This document shows, piece by piece, positions 30,580 to 39,601 of a stretch of 64,000 nucleotides of DNA. Made by a program: the position numbers and the translations under genes. Numbering within the stretch: the first letter of the stretch is position 1; every line of letters starts with the position of its first letter. Location of the stretch: assembly GCF_030546575.1 (NCBI RefSeq), contig NZ_JAUOTN010000001.1, positions 620,001 through 684,000 of the forward strand, read 5' to 3'. This DNA is from Pontibacter coccineus. GTDB taxonomy: Bacteria > Bacteroidota > Bacteroidia > Cytophagales > Hymenobacteraceae. The notes under the pieces are model-generated. The model made no database searches. It was not told where the DNA came from and saw nothing but the letters and a program-made list of their open reading frames with translations.

Positions 30580-31041
30580 ATGGTTCTAACTTTACGCACC
30601 CTTGCGCCTCTTCTGGCGCTTTTGTTGCTGCTCACAAGCGGCTGCGACAAAGAAAACGAAGATGTATCGCCTCTCCCTGATCCGCCTATTTATAACAAGC
30701 AGGTCGCCTTCAGGATTTTCACAGAAACCGATTACAGCGAGGCCCGCTGGCAGGACTCAAAAGTGAATCTGCACCTCAAGCTGCGCCGCATCAGCACCAA
30801 TTTGCCCAAAGAGCTCATCGTAATGGATACTACGTTCGGTTGGATGCCTTTCCAGGAACTCCCGCTCAAAGGCGCCCCCATGCAGCTGAATAAACAACTG
30901 AAGGAGGTGCACAAAGAACAGGATCGGCTCGTGCTGGATGTCACCAAAACTGTATCCATTAACGGGTACGAAACGGTATTCCGCTACGAGCAGACGCTGG
31001 ACCACAGCAAGCAGCAGGAGACCGTTGAGGTGAAACTGTAG
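30580..31041 (+). CDS. Lipoprotein of unknown function
   Basis: A 153-residue protein with a signal peptide ending in a lipobox (LLLLLTSGC), so it should be lipid-anchored. The mature part is beta-rich and charged, with no family recognised. It is convergent with a methyltransferase gene, 7 bases apart. Confidence 0.7.
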   Translation: MVLTLRTLAPLLALLLLLTSGCDKENEDVSPLPDPPIYNKQVAFRIFTETDYSEARWQDSKVNLHLKLRRISTNLPKELIVMDTTFGWMPFQELPLKGAPMQLNKQLKEVHKEQDRLVLDVTKTVSINGYETVFRYEQTLDHSKQQETVEVKL

Positions 31042-31048
31042 CTACGCT

Positions 31049-32110
31049 TTAAGGTCGCAGCTCGTATACCTTGTCGAACCAGGTTTCGGCTATTTTCCGG
31101 AAGACTGAGAAGCCTGCTGCCGTGGCTGCTTTTTGCAGCTCAGGCTCGTGACCGTCAATGCCGCGCTCTACCCGGTAGACGTGCTCTGCCACAGTAGGTA
31201 TAACCCTGGTGGAACGCAGGCGCTGGTATTGCTCTTCGCTGACAATGCTGCTGTCTTTCGCTTCTGCCACCACCAGCACACCATCCGCTTTAAGCACCTT
31301 TCGGCATTCGGCCAGAAGGTCCTGCAGGCTGTCTCCCATGTGGTGCGCGCTCTCGATCAGGGTGATCAGGTCGTATTGATAGGCGAACACATGCTCATCT
31401 ATCGCCAACTCGAAGTGTGCGTTGGGGATGTGCTTCTGTTTGGCCAGCAGGTTGGCCCGCTCCACAGAGGAGGCATACCTGTCGAAGCCGAGGAAGGTGG
31501 AGTTGGGAAAGACGCGTGCCATCACCAGCGTAGACGCTCCGTGGCGACCGTTGCCAAGATCTGCCACCAGTATGCCAGCCTCCAGTTTTTCGGCCAGACC
31601 CGCTATACCCGGAATCCAGCTGTGCAGCAGACTGGACAGGTACTCCTCACTGAAAAACCTTCCGGTTACATCTGCAGGAAGCAGGCTTCGTCCTCTTGCA
31701 TAATTACTTGGCAGCGCATGCGTCAATTCCATCGGTTTGATCAGTTGGCTACCGTTTGCCTTCATAAAGCGGTTCCCTACATAGTAGGGGCTTGTGGGGT
31801 CCGTCATGGCGATGGCGTGCGCTTCAGGGAGGCAGAAAGTGTCAGCCTCACTCTCATGCACCAGGTAACCGTCTGCGGCCAGACTGTCGGCCCAGTGCTT
31901 CACCAGCCGGATGCTGGCGCCGGAGTTTCGGGCTATCTGGCCGACCGTCATGGGCCCGGCGTTGGCCATTGCTTTAAATAGCCCCAGTTGGCTGCCCAGG
32001 AAAGACATTCTCACCCGCTCGGCAGCACTCAGGTCGTCCAATACATGGTGGGCAAAATCTTCCACCCTTTCTGGTCGGCCTCTTTTTCGTTGAATTGTAT
32101 TCTCTTTCAT
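31049..32110 (-). CDS. Class I SAM-dependent methyltransferase with N-terminal winged helix
   Basis: A 353-residue protein of the O-methyltransferase type. The N-terminal dimerisation/winged-helix part (about 20-100; MTVGQIARNSGASIRLVKHW) is followed by a Rossmann methyltransferase fold. Motif I is LVADLGNGRHGAS, the acidic loop is FLGFDRYASSV, and DLITLIESAHHMGD and DGVLVVAEAKD follow. The substrate could be a small phenol or secondary metabolite. It lies downstream of an AraC regulator gene in the same direction, 90 bp apart, so it is probably under its control. Confidence 0.8.
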   Translation of the reverse strand: MKENTIQRKRGRPERVEDFAHHVLDDLSAAERVRMSFLGSQLGLFKAMANAGPMTVGQIARNSGASIRLVKHWADSLAADGYLVHESEADTFCLPEAHAIAMTDPTSPYYVGNRFMKANGSQLIKPMELTHALPSNYARGRSLLPADVTGRFFSEEYLSSLLHSWIPGIAGLAEKLEAGILVADLGNGRHGASTLVMARVFPNSTFLGFDRYASSVERANLLAKQKHIPNAHFELAIDEHVFAYQYDLITLIESAHHMGDSLQDLLAECRKVLKADGVLVVAEAKDSSIVSEEQYQRLRSTRVIPTVAEHVYRVERGIDGHEPELQKAATAAGFSVFRKIAETWFDKVYELRP

Positions 32111-32200
32111 GGCGGTAGTGTTTAGTGTGGTAATAACAACCTAAAATTAAAACACTTACAGCATCATGTATTGTATAAATTTCGGAATAATTTGTGCAGA

Positions 32201-33109
32201 CTAGAAGCTCTTTCTTATTTCCAGAGGTGTCTGGCCAGTCTTGCGCTTCATGAAGTGACTGAAATGGGATTGATCCTCAAAATGGAGCATGTAGGCAATC
32301 TCCGCCATGCTCATTTCTGTGTTGCTCAGCAGCAGGCGGGCCTCCTGCAGCAGCCGGTTGTGGATCATTTCGTGTGGGGGCTTACCGGTGGTGCTTTTCA
32401 CGACATCGGACAGGTGCTTGGGCGTGATGTTGAGCAGGCTGGCATACTGCTGCACCTCGTGCATATCGCGGAAGTGCTCGCCTACCAGGTGCTTGTAGGC
32501 GCTTGTCAGTTGCACGGCGCGGGTCGCTTTCTCTTTTATGTAGACGGTATACCTGGCCTTGTAGCAATCACGGATGAGCAGCAGCAGGATGTGGATGTAG
32601 TCACGAAGCAGCTGTGTTCTTTCCCTCGAATGACCGCTGTTTACTTCCAGGATATTCTCAAAAGACCGCTGCACCAGGTTACTCTCGTTGGCCGTGAGGC
32701 TGATGACGTGCTCGGCTTCCAGATCGAAAAAAGGAAACTGTTCTGACAAGGCTCCCTGCAAAACCGGTTCCATAAACGCCGTTGTGAACTCGATGCAGAA
32801 GCCCTTGCAATCTTTAATATTGGCCGAAGCATACAGCACATTGGCCGGAACGATCACCAGGTCGTGCGGCAGGAGCCAGCGGTGTTTATCATCAAGCTGA
32901 ATATCGTGCAGGCCGTCGAGCAGGAGGTAGATCAGATTAAAGTTTCTTCGCAAGGCCGGAATTCCCAGCTTTGGGTCAACATTTTGGTGCCTTTCCTCCA
33001 TGCGTCCTGGCAGGATCTGAAGTCCCGGATCATGGGGCTGAGTATCGTGGTTTATTTTTCTTTCAAAGGCAGCAATTGTATCAAAGGTCAGTATCTCATT
33101 TCTGGACAC
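32201..33109 (-). CDS. AraC-family transcriptional regulator
   Basis: A 302-residue regulator. An AraC-type N-terminal ligand-binding domain (about 1-190) is followed by two helix-turn-helix motifs: YASLLNITPKHLSDVVKSTT and MAEIAYMLHFEDQSHFSHFM. The closing TGQTPLEIRK is typical. It is upstream of the methyltransferase gene and probably senses its substrate or a related metabolite. Confidence 0.88.
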   Translation of the reverse strand: MSRNEILTFDTIAAFERKINHDTQPHDPGLQILPGRMEERHQNVDPKLGIPALRRNFNLIYLLLDGLHDIQLDDKHRWLLPHDLVIVPANVLYASANIKDCKGFCIEFTTAFMEPVLQGALSEQFPFFDLEAEHVISLTANESNLVQRSFENILEVNSGHSRERTQLLRDYIHILLLLIRDCYKARYTVYIKEKATRAVQLTSAYKHLVGEHFRDMHEVQQYASLLNITPKHLSDVVKSTTGKPPHEMIHNRLLQEARLLLSNTEMSMAEIAYMLHFEDQSHFSHFMKRKTGQTPLEIRKSF

Positions 33110-33608
33110 AAAAATCCGGTTAAATTTCCCTACATACCCTCCTGCGCCAAATTCGCCCGTAATGCGAAGGATGCTTTCTCTGCAAGAAGTATGTTGATAT
33201 CACTTGAGTTGGTTGCTCTCAAAACTTGCAGGGTTTCTCTCCTAGTTAGAACAACTTATCACTTAAAAAAGTATCAATTTTTAAGCATTTAATTTAAGTA
33301 TACAGCCGGTTTTGGGTGAAGCTTACCAGCGCGTTGCTGTAGGGCAGCATACAGGAAGCGAACAAAACCTGCAGCGTGTAGCGGGATGAATACGATTGGA
33401 TTAGAATATGATCAAAACAAGCTGGGCATATCTCTCCTCAAACATTGACTGCAGCCCTTTGACAGGCGGGAAAACAGATTAATGTAGAAAGGGTGCCATT
33501 GTTCGGGAAGGTGCTTTGGTTGATTCGCAACGAAGGTATAAGTATAGGTATAGGTATAGGTATAGGTATAGGTATAGGTATAGGGCTATACGCAAAAACA
33601 CCGCTGAG
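33110..33608. other. Intergenic region with heptamer array, no gene
   Basis: No convincing coding frame. The main feature is the GGTATA tandem array at 33,535-33,582, which makes one plus-strand frame read as Gly-Ile repeats. Otherwise the sequence is AT-rich on its left part. Confidence 0.7.
33535..33582. repeat. GGTATA hexamer tandem array
   Basis: Eight hexamer units: GGTATA, AGTATA, then six perfect GGTATA copies. It is made of the same sequence as the dispersed AGGTATA heptamer seen throughout the host DNA. It lies between AraC and recQ and is the only tandem array of the motif seen in the window. Confidence 0.9.
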
Positions 33609-35528
33609 CTATACCTGTTCTGCCGCCAGGTATAGCTTGCCGCTCTCGGCGTACTTCACGATGCCTGTGTCCACCAGTTCGCGCAATAGCTCGGTTACGG
33701 TCTCGGAATGTTTGGCCTCGAATTGCTGCACGAGCTCTTTCGGAAGCAGCTTTTGAGTCTGCACCGCCTCCAAAAGTTGCTGGCGTAAAGCCTGCTGCTC
33801 CTGCCCTTCCCGCTCCTTCTTGCGCTGCGCCAGGCAGTAGTCGCAGATGCGGCAGCTTTTGTCGCTGACTTCGGCAAAGTACTCCAGCAGCAGCTGGGTG
33901 CGGCAACGATCGGTGGTCTCGACATAATGCGCTATTTCTTTGGCCTGCTTCAGGGCACGGTCGCGCAGTTGGTCCAGCTTTTTGTGGTTGAGCGGCAGGT
34001 TGGCGGCATCCAGCCGTGGCGCTGTGAAGACCAGCTGCGGGGCGTCGTGCTGCGGCTCGTACACCAGCACCTGCAGCTTATGCAGGTACTCTAGTTTGCG
34101 GCGCACTTCCTGTTCCGGCTTCCTGAGCTGCTCGGCCAGTTTGCGTTCCGATATTTTTACGAAGCCCGTAAAGGCTTCGCCTCCATACATGCGCAGGATC
34201 AGGCGCAGCAAGGCATCGTGCTCCGCATTGGCCACCTGGAACTCGTAAAGCGTCATGTTGTCGAGGAGCAGGTATAGCCGCGACGGACTGTAATAAGCCT
34301 CGTTGAGCTGTACGTAGCCCTCCCCTTCCAGCCGCTTGATGGCGTGGTGGGTTTCGAGTGCAGACAGTTTGTAGTTCTTGGAAAAGGCCGCCAGATCAAA
34401 ATCGAAACTGCCCATGAAACCGCTGCCAACCGCCATTTGGTAGTAGTTGGCCAGGCACTGGTACACCCGCCGGATCAGCTCCAGCGGCGGATGCGCCTCC
34501 TTTACTTTCTGCAGCAGGTCTTTGGTATCGCTGGGGCCGTAAAGCAGCGTGGCATAGGCATACTTTTCATCACGGCCGGCACGACCCGCCTCCTGGTAAT
34601 AGGCCTCCAGACTCTCCGGCAGATCAAGGTGCACGACCAGCCGCACATCCGGTTTGTCGATGCCCATGCCGAAGGCGTTGGTTGCCACAATCACGCGTAC
34701 CTTATCTTCGATCCAGGCCTGCTGTGTTTTGTTGCGCTCTTCAAACTTAAGTCCGGCATGGTAAGCTGCGGCAGGTATACGCCGGCTCTGCAGGAAACGG
34801 GCTATCTCGACGGTCTGCCGGCGGCTGCGCACATACACGATCGACTGCCCCGGCAGGCGTTGCAAAATCTCGAGCAGGCGGCCCACTTTGTCTTCGGTAT
34901 AGAGGCAGGAATAAGAAAGATTAGCCCGGGCAAAGCTTTTGACAAAGACATTTTGCTTTTTGAAAGCCAGTTTCTCCTGAATATCGATGCGCACCTGCTC
35001 CGTGGCTGTGGCCGTAAGGGCCAGCACAGGTATAGCAGGAAGCGTTTCGCGCAGGGCGGCCAGCTCCAGGTAAGGCGGCCGGAAGTCGTAGCCCCATTGG
35101 GAGATACAGTGCGCCTCGTCCACAGCCAGCAAACTTATTTTCATGCGCTTCACCCGCTCCTGAAACAACTCGGTCTGCAAACGCTCCGGCGACAGGTATA
35201 GGAACTTGACGTTGCCATACACGCAGTTGTCCATCGCAATGTCGATCTCCCGACGGTTCATACCCGAGAAAATGGCCACGGCAGGTATACCGCGTTTTTT
35301 CAGCTGCTCCACCTGGTCCTTCATCAGCGCAATCAGCGGCGTAATTACCAGGCAGATTCCCTCCATGGCCATGGCCGGCACCTGGAAACAGATCGACTTA
35401 CCCCCACCCGTCGGTAACAGGGCCAGCGTATCCTGCCCATCCAGCACAGAGCGGATAATATCCTCCTGCAAGGGCCGAAACTGGTCATAGCCCCAATAGG
35501 TGCGCAATATGTGGTGGATGTCTTGCAA
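33609..35528 (-). CDS. recQ: RecQ-family ATP-dependent DNA helicase
   Basis: A 639-residue SF2 helicase. Walker A LLPTGGGKSICFQVP, the DEAH box in LLAVDEAHCISQWGYDFRP, TATEQVRIDIQEKL, GMGIDKPDVRLVVH and QEAGRAGRDEKYAYA are all in place. A C-terminal zinc site is visible in CRTQLLLEYF ... CRICDYC, as in the RQC region. It unwinds DNA in recombination and repair. The normal RecQ order of domains is present. Whether a third C-terminal HRDC domain is present cannot be decided; the last 100 residues are helical. The gene stands alone. Confidence 0.92.
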   Translation of the reverse strand: MQDIHHILRTYWGYDQFRPLQEDIIRSVLDGQDTLALLPTGGGKSICFQVPAMAMEGICLVITPLIALMKDQVEQLKKRGIPAVAIFSGMNRREIDIAMDNCVYGNVKFLYLSPERLQTELFQERVKRMKISLLAVDEAHCISQWGYDFRPPYLELAALRETLPAIPVLALTATATEQVRIDIQEKLAFKKQNVFVKSFARANLSYSCLYTEDKVGRLLEILQRLPGQSIVYVRSRRQTVEIARFLQSRRIPAAAYHAGLKFEERNKTQQAWIEDKVRVIVATNAFGMGIDKPDVRLVVHLDLPESLEAYYQEAGRAGRDEKYAYATLLYGPSDTKDLLQKVKEAHPPLELIRRVYQCLANYYQMAVGSGFMGSFDFDLAAFSKNYKLSALETHHAIKRLEGEGYVQLNEAYYSPSRLYLLLDNMTLYEFQVANAEHDALLRLILRMYGGEAFTGFVKISERKLAEQLRKPEQEVRRKLEYLHKLQVLVYEPQHDAPQLVFTAPRLDAANLPLNHKKLDQLRDRALKQAKEIAHYVETTDRCRTQLLLEYFAEVSDKSCRICDYCLAQRKKEREGQEQQALRQQLLEAVQTQKLLPKELVQQFEAKHSETVTELLRELVDTGIVKYAESGKLYLAAEQV

Positions 35529-35832
35529 GGAAGTTCGGGTTTGGGATAGCGAAGATAAAGTATAGAAGACAGAAGTCAGAATTTTTCGCCCCGTATACCT
35601 TCATTTCCATTGCAAGTGAGGAATCCTAAACTGGTGTTTGGGAAGAAGTCGAAAGCGCTGTAGTAAGTGCTAAACCTGTTTCCTATACCTGGCTAGAAGG
35701 AACCGGGGAGACCATCGTACACTGATACAACTCCCGGCGTAGCGATGACATGAGGATAATACGCAGGCTAAGGGGCATAAAAAAAGCCTCCCGGAGTTAG
35801 CTCCGGGAGGCTTTTTTGGTGTGGCAAATCAA
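35529..35832. other. Intergenic segment with terminator, no gene
   Basis: The only clear feature is the terminator hairpin near 35,786-35,811, downstream of the outer-membrane protein gene. One TATACCT copy is seen at about 35,684. I see no other element. Confidence 0.6.
35779..35817. terminator. Bidirectional terminator after outer-membrane protein gene
   Basis: Stem GCCTCCCGGAG/CTCCGGGAGGC with a TTAG loop, flanked by A- and T-runs on both sides. It is 16 bases past the stop codon of the minus-strand gene. Confidence 0.9.
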
Positions 35833-36402
35833 TTACAGGTTTATTGACACTCCCAGTGTACCAAAGCCGAATGCGCCGCGGCCACCTTCAAGGTAGACAC
35901 CTACTGTCTCGTTGAACTTATACTTTACGCCCAGTACCGGTCCGATAAAAAAGTTTGTGGAGTTAGCATGCGAACCCTGAAAGTCGTCTTCTCCGGAAAT
36001 AGTCCTGAATTCCAGTCCCACCAGCAACGTACCGTACAGGTCCAGCTTCTCTTCGCTGATACTCGCTCCCAAAGCTTCGTTTATAAGGGGGACAGCATGG
36101 TAAGTAGCTCTGGCACCTACTGAGGTAAAGTTCCATTTGTAGTCATAGCCATAGTGGCTGTACTTCCAGCTGGCATAACCCACGTAAGGGCCTACACTTA
36201 TACTTTCGTGAATTCCTTTCTCGATAGAAGCAGTAACCGGGATAAATACACCTGAGCGGTTACCTGCAAATCCATAGCCATAGTAGCCCAGCGAAGTTCC
36301 TGCATGAATAAATAGATCGCCCTGTTCATAGGCCTTCTTCTGAGCGAACACACACTGCATCATCAGGAAGCAGGCAAAAGTTAAAAGTAATTTTGCTTTC
36401 AT
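35833..36402 (-). CDS. Outer-membrane beta-barrel protein
   Basis: A 189-residue protein with a signal peptide (LLLTFACFLMMQCVFAQ) and a barrel-like pattern of glycine and aromatic residues (GTSLGYYGYGFAGNRSG, ISVGPYVGYASW, FFIGPVLGVKYKFNETVGVY). The last strand ends in GTLGVSINL. It belongs to the general outer-membrane beta-barrel group of the OprW/OmpA-like kind, without an assigned substrate. The gene is monocistronic with its own terminator. Confidence 0.8.
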   Translation of the reverse strand: MKAKLLLTFACFLMMQCVFAQKKAYEQGDLFIHAGTSLGYYGYGFAGNRSGVFIPVTASIEKGIHESISVGPYVGYASWKYSHYGYDYKWNFTSVGARATYHAVPLINEALGASISEEKLDLYGTLLVGLEFRTISGEDDFQGSHANSTNFFIGPVLGVKYKFNETVGVYLEGGRGAFGFGTLGVSINL

Positions 36403-36558
36403 AAGATCTTAAAATTTACATGAATAATACCGACAAATATATAGGTAAATCTATATATTAAAAAAATGATTCCCTAGCAGCTTAGAATAACTTCCAGGTC
36501 AGTCTAAATGAAATTTATAGGATACCCCAAACCCGATACTATCAGGGTAGAAAAACAA

Positions 36559-36587
36559 AGCGGCCTGTCTCTAAGAGACAGGCCGCT
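36559..36587 (-). terminator. Terminator after annealing-like protein gene
   Basis: Stem AGCGGCCTGTCTC/GAGACAGGCCGCT with a 3-base loop. On the minus strand it is followed by a T-rich run. It is 24 bases past the stop. Confidence 0.85.
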
Positions 36588-36610
36588 AAACGTTGCTGTA
36601 CTTGTAGTTT

Positions 36611-37393
36611 TTAGGCAGCAGCAGACTGACCATCTTCGCGGTCCTCGATCACCTTCTTCAGCTTCTCGATCGCCTGTGCGGCACGCTCTTCGTCAAAGCG
36701 GTTGATGTTGAGCAACATCTTGGTCTTTTCCTGGCGCGTGATCACCGGGTTGTTCAGCAGTCGGATGATTTCCTCTTTCTGCTTGGCCGATGCGTAGCGT
36801 ATACCTGGCGTAGGTTCAGCGTCTGCGGCGGCGGCTTCAGCAGCAGCTGTGGCTGGCGCAGCCTTCATCGTGGCCTTCTTCTCAGTCGGCACGGCAGGCT
36901 TCGAAGTCTCGTTGCCCGCATAGTCCATCTCCTCTACCGGAGTTGGCTCGTAACCGGCCGCCCGAATAATCCAGGCCAGAATGTTGCGGTACGCCTTGCC
37001 AATGGCACGGGTCTGCGCCATGGAGGCAATCGCGAATTCCTGGTAGTACTTCTTGCCCTGCTCTTTGTTGGAGCAGATCGCAAAGCCGGCACCCACCACC
37101 TGCTGACTGCGCAGGTCGAGCAGATTCACCTTCGCCTGGTACTTGATCTCGTCGTCGGTGCTGATGTTTACCACATGCTCCACCACCGGCAAGATACCCA
37201 GACGGGAACCGGCATACTGCCAGCCTTCCACGTTCACGTACTCTTTACCTTGTATATTTTGATATAACCTGTTCTCTTTTATAAACTTAGCCAGGTCAAC
37301 AGCTAAGTGAAGCGTCTCATCAGATTTCGCTATATCATAGCTCTCTACCTTCGGCTTCCTCTCCACTTTTGTCTCTTTATTCACTTGACTCAT
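36611..37393 (-). CDS. Phage-annealing-like chromosomal protein (Erf/RecT-like by pattern)
   Basis: A 260-residue protein. Residues 40-150 match a pattern seen in phage proteins of a presumed single-strand annealing group: EYVNVEGWQYAGSRLGILPV, QQVVGAGFAICSNKE, FAIASMAQTRAIGKAYRNIL, AGYEPTPVEEMDY. An alanine-rich linker (about 175-200) joins a helical C-terminal module (IRYASAKQKEEIIRLLNNP). It is not in a phage region here: flanking genes are core and the heptamer motif is present in it. Likely role: DNA recombination or repair, possibly a domesticated phage function. The family call is by pattern only. Confidence 0.55.
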   Translation of the reverse strand: MSQVNKETKVERKPKVESYDIAKSDETLHLAVDLAKFIKENRLYQNIQGKEYVNVEGWQYAGSRLGILPVVEHVVNISTDDEIKYQAKVNLLDLRSQQVVGAGFAICSNKEQGKKYYQEFAIASMAQTRAIGKAYRNILAWIIRAAGYEPTPVEEMDYAGNETSKPAVPTEKKATMKAAPATAAAEAAAADAEPTPGIRYASAKQKEEIIRLLNNPVITRQEKTKMLLNINRFDEERAAQAIEKLKKVIEDREDGQSAAA

Positions 37394-37707
37394 ATCTAGT
37401 TAGTTTTCATGTTTTAGTACATATATCAAACATACCTGCTCCTGAAATGGTGCAAAAAAGCATAAAAAATATGCATTATAAACAACTGATTACCAGCCAT
37501 TTATAAATTATTTTCAGGAAAATACATTTCCTCCTTCATTCGCCTCTTTTTTAGCACAAAAAAGCAAAGGGGGGATATATTGTACGTAAAAATTACAATT
37601 GAGATAAGCCTGTGAAATTCAGGACATAATTTCGGGGGAAGGCATACCGGAAAAGCCAGCTACAGGATAGCCAGGTATAGCGCGAACAGGACCGGGATAG
37701 GTATAGC
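37394..37707. other. AT-rich intergenic region, no gene
   Basis: Contains the promoter of the annealing-like gene on the minus strand. The middle part (about 37,440-37,620) is AT-rich with no repeat or hairpin I can support. Two AGGTATAG copies lie near 37,674 and 37,699. Confidence 0.5.
37427..37434 (-). promoter_or_regulatory. -7 promoter element of annealing-like gene
   Basis: TATGTTTG on the minus strand matches TAnnTTTG and lies 33 bases before the start codon, giving a leader of about 27 bases. Confidence 0.5.
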
Positions 37708-38373
37708 TTAAGCTCTGACTTCCTGCACGATCAGGCCGTCTTTCATAACCAGCTTGCGGTCGGCCATGGTGGCCAGCTGCTCGTTGTGCGTTACGATCAC
37801 GAAGGTCTGGTTGAATTCGTCGCGCAGCTTGAAGAAGATCTCGTGCAGTTCCTGGGCATTTTTGGAGTCGAGGTTACCGCTGGGCTCATCTGCGAAAATG
37901 ATGCGCGGCGAGTTGATCAGTGCACGCGCTACGGCTGTGCGCTGCTGCTCTCCACCCGACATTTCGGAAGGCTTGTGGTGCATGCGGTGCCCTAGGTTGA
38001 GCATGCTCAGCAACTCGGCGGCCCGCTCTGTTACCTCAATTTCCGGGCGACCGGCCAGGAAGCCAGGCAGGCAGGCGTTCTCGAGGGCTGTGAACTCAGG
38101 CAGCAGGTTATGGAACTGAAAGATGAAGCCAATGTGCCGGTTACGGAAGCGCGCCAGTTCGGAGGCATTAAGGCGGGAGATGTTCTTGTCGTCAAACAGC
38201 ACGTCGCCGGTATCGGCCGAGTCGAGCGTGCCCAGAATATGTAGCAGTGTGCTTTTGCCAGCGCCCGAGGCGCCAACAATGGAAACAACTTCGCCGGCAT
38301 GGATGGTCAGGTCTATACCCTTGAGCACTTCCAGTGAACCGTATTTCTTGTGAACGTTAACTACTTGCAGCAC
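37708..38373 (-). CDS. lolD: LolD-type ABC transporter ATP-binding protein
   Basis: A 221-residue ATPase with Walker [11 protein letters not shown], signature [15 protein letters not shown], Walker [14 protein letters not shown] and H-loop VTHNE. The sequence [20 protein letters not shown] is typical of the LolD/MacB-like export group. LolCDE moves lipoproteins from the inner membrane to the outer-membrane chaperone. No permease partner (LolC/E) is adjacent, so the assignment to LolD rests on sequence resemblance. Confidence 0.8.
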   Translation of the reverse strand: MLQVVNVHKKYGSLEVLKGIDLTIHAGEVVSIVGASGAGKSTLLHILGTLDSADTGDVLFDDKNISRLNASELARFRNRHIGFIFQFHNLLPEFTALENACLPGFLAGRPEIEVTERAAELLSMLNLGHRMHHKPSEMSGGEQQRTAVARALINSPRIIFADEPSGNLDSKNAQELHEIFFKLRDEFNQTFVIVTHNEQLATMADRKLVMKDGLIVQEVRA

Positions 38374-38542
38374 GATCTGGCGGTAATGTGTTTGACAATG
38401 AATGATCTGTCAAAGCTACAAAACAAAAGGTATAAGTGAGGTACCTGCCGTCCGAAATTTAGCAGTACCCTCAGTTCAAAGCCAGACCAGCGGGCGCAGC
38501 GTTAGCTCCTGTTATAATGAAAATTCCTGGTGCTAGCCGTGC

Positions 38543-39244
38543 TTAGTTGCAATACTCGATTTTCAGGTCAGGGGTATCATCTTCCATATTCTGATTTGGG
38601 AAAATAACGAGTACGCCATTACCATAATCCCATGTGTGCAAACTATAACCAGAAGAATTACCCAGGTATACGACAGTTTCCCACTCATCAGAACCGTCTC
38701 TTTTAATGTAAATATTTTGAATCTGGCTGTTGGCTGGTAGGTTTGAGTAGAAGTTGAAAATATCGATCTCCATGATCCAGGAATAATTCCAGGAAAGATC
38801 TTTGAAGATAAATTCTTCTGGATTAGTGCAAGCCGGTTCTTCTGTGGGAGCAATAACTGTAACCGTTACCGTATCCTTTGCAGCCAGCTTATCTTCATCG
38901 GTCACTGTCAGTTCAAAGTCATAATTGCCAGGCTCAGTAAGTCCACTTGCATAAGCTTTGACATCAGAAAAATGCGGTTGTGTGATTTTGACAGCGGCAG
39001 GCCCTTCCATTAATCTCCACTGGTAGGAGATAATGTTAGAATCCGGATCTGTGCTGGCACTGCCGTTTAAAACGTAATCTTTATACGGACGATACAGGGT
39101 TGTATCATTTCCCGCACGTGCGATTGGGGCGATGGGTTGGGCTGAAAAGTCAGGGGAAACAGAATCTTCGTCTTTGTTACAGGCGATGCATAGTAGGAGG
39201 AGCGTAAATATTACGTTTCTGAACGAGTAGAAGTACTTTATCAT
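38543..39244 (-). CDS. PKD-domain lipoprotein
   Basis: A 233-residue protein with an N-terminal signal and a possible lipobox Cys (LLLLCIAC). One PKD domain is visible (about 40-130): RAGNDTTLYRPYKDYVLNGS, SYQWRLMEGPAAVKI, FELTVTDEDKLAAKDTVTVT. The C-terminal region is of unknown fold. It is probably surface-exposed. The lipobox is not ideal because of the Cys at -3. Confidence 0.65.
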   Translation of the reverse strand: MIKYFYSFRNVIFTLLLLCIACNKDEDSVSPDFSAQPIAPIARAGNDTTLYRPYKDYVLNGSASTDPDSNIISYQWRLMEGPAAVKITQPHFSDVKAYASGLTEPGNYDFELTVTDEDKLAAKDTVTVTVIAPTEEPACTNPEEFIFKDLSWNYSWIMEIDIFNFYSNLPANSQIQNIYIKRDGSDEWETVVYLGNSSGYSLHTWDYGNGVLVIFPNQNMEDDTPDLKIEYCN

Positions 39245-39601
39245 GACCCTTTTTTGAAACTAGACTTTTATCATATACCTTTCATTTTTAAACGCAAATT
39301 ATTGATTATCAGAATAATAAGCATTACATAGTTATCACTATAAGCTATACGAGGTCATTGTTTGGGTAGAACATTTAGCCTTTGCTTTTTTAGTCAAGCT
39401 ACTGCAATCTCAGGTAAAGTCGCAAAATCTTATACCTAATAAAACTGGACCCGGGAGCTGGTTTTATGAGCAGGTGTAAAGACCCATGTCACCTTTCCCT
39501 TTTGAACATTATCTGTAGATCAGGGATCTGTTTGCCAAAGCCTTAAACCCACAAAGGCCACTTAACAATATAAGCCCCGTCAGCTGCAATTGCCTGAAAA
39601 A
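39245..39601. other. Intergenic segment, no gene
   Basis: No coding frame, hairpin or dispersed repeat that I can support, apart from single TATACCT copies at about 39,274 and 39,431. It lies upstream of the PKD lipoprotein gene and after the AI-2E transporter gene end, so it should contain the promoter of the lipoprotein gene. Confidence 0.5.

Noticed and set aside
33493..33756. Plus-strand frame encoding Gly-Ile repeats
   Set aside because: It is produced by the GGTATA array and reading into recQ antisense; no gene.
3062..37393. Treating the ERF gene and the 36,611 gene as copies of one gene
   Set aside because: They share only a general recombination-protein style; their conserved motifs are different.
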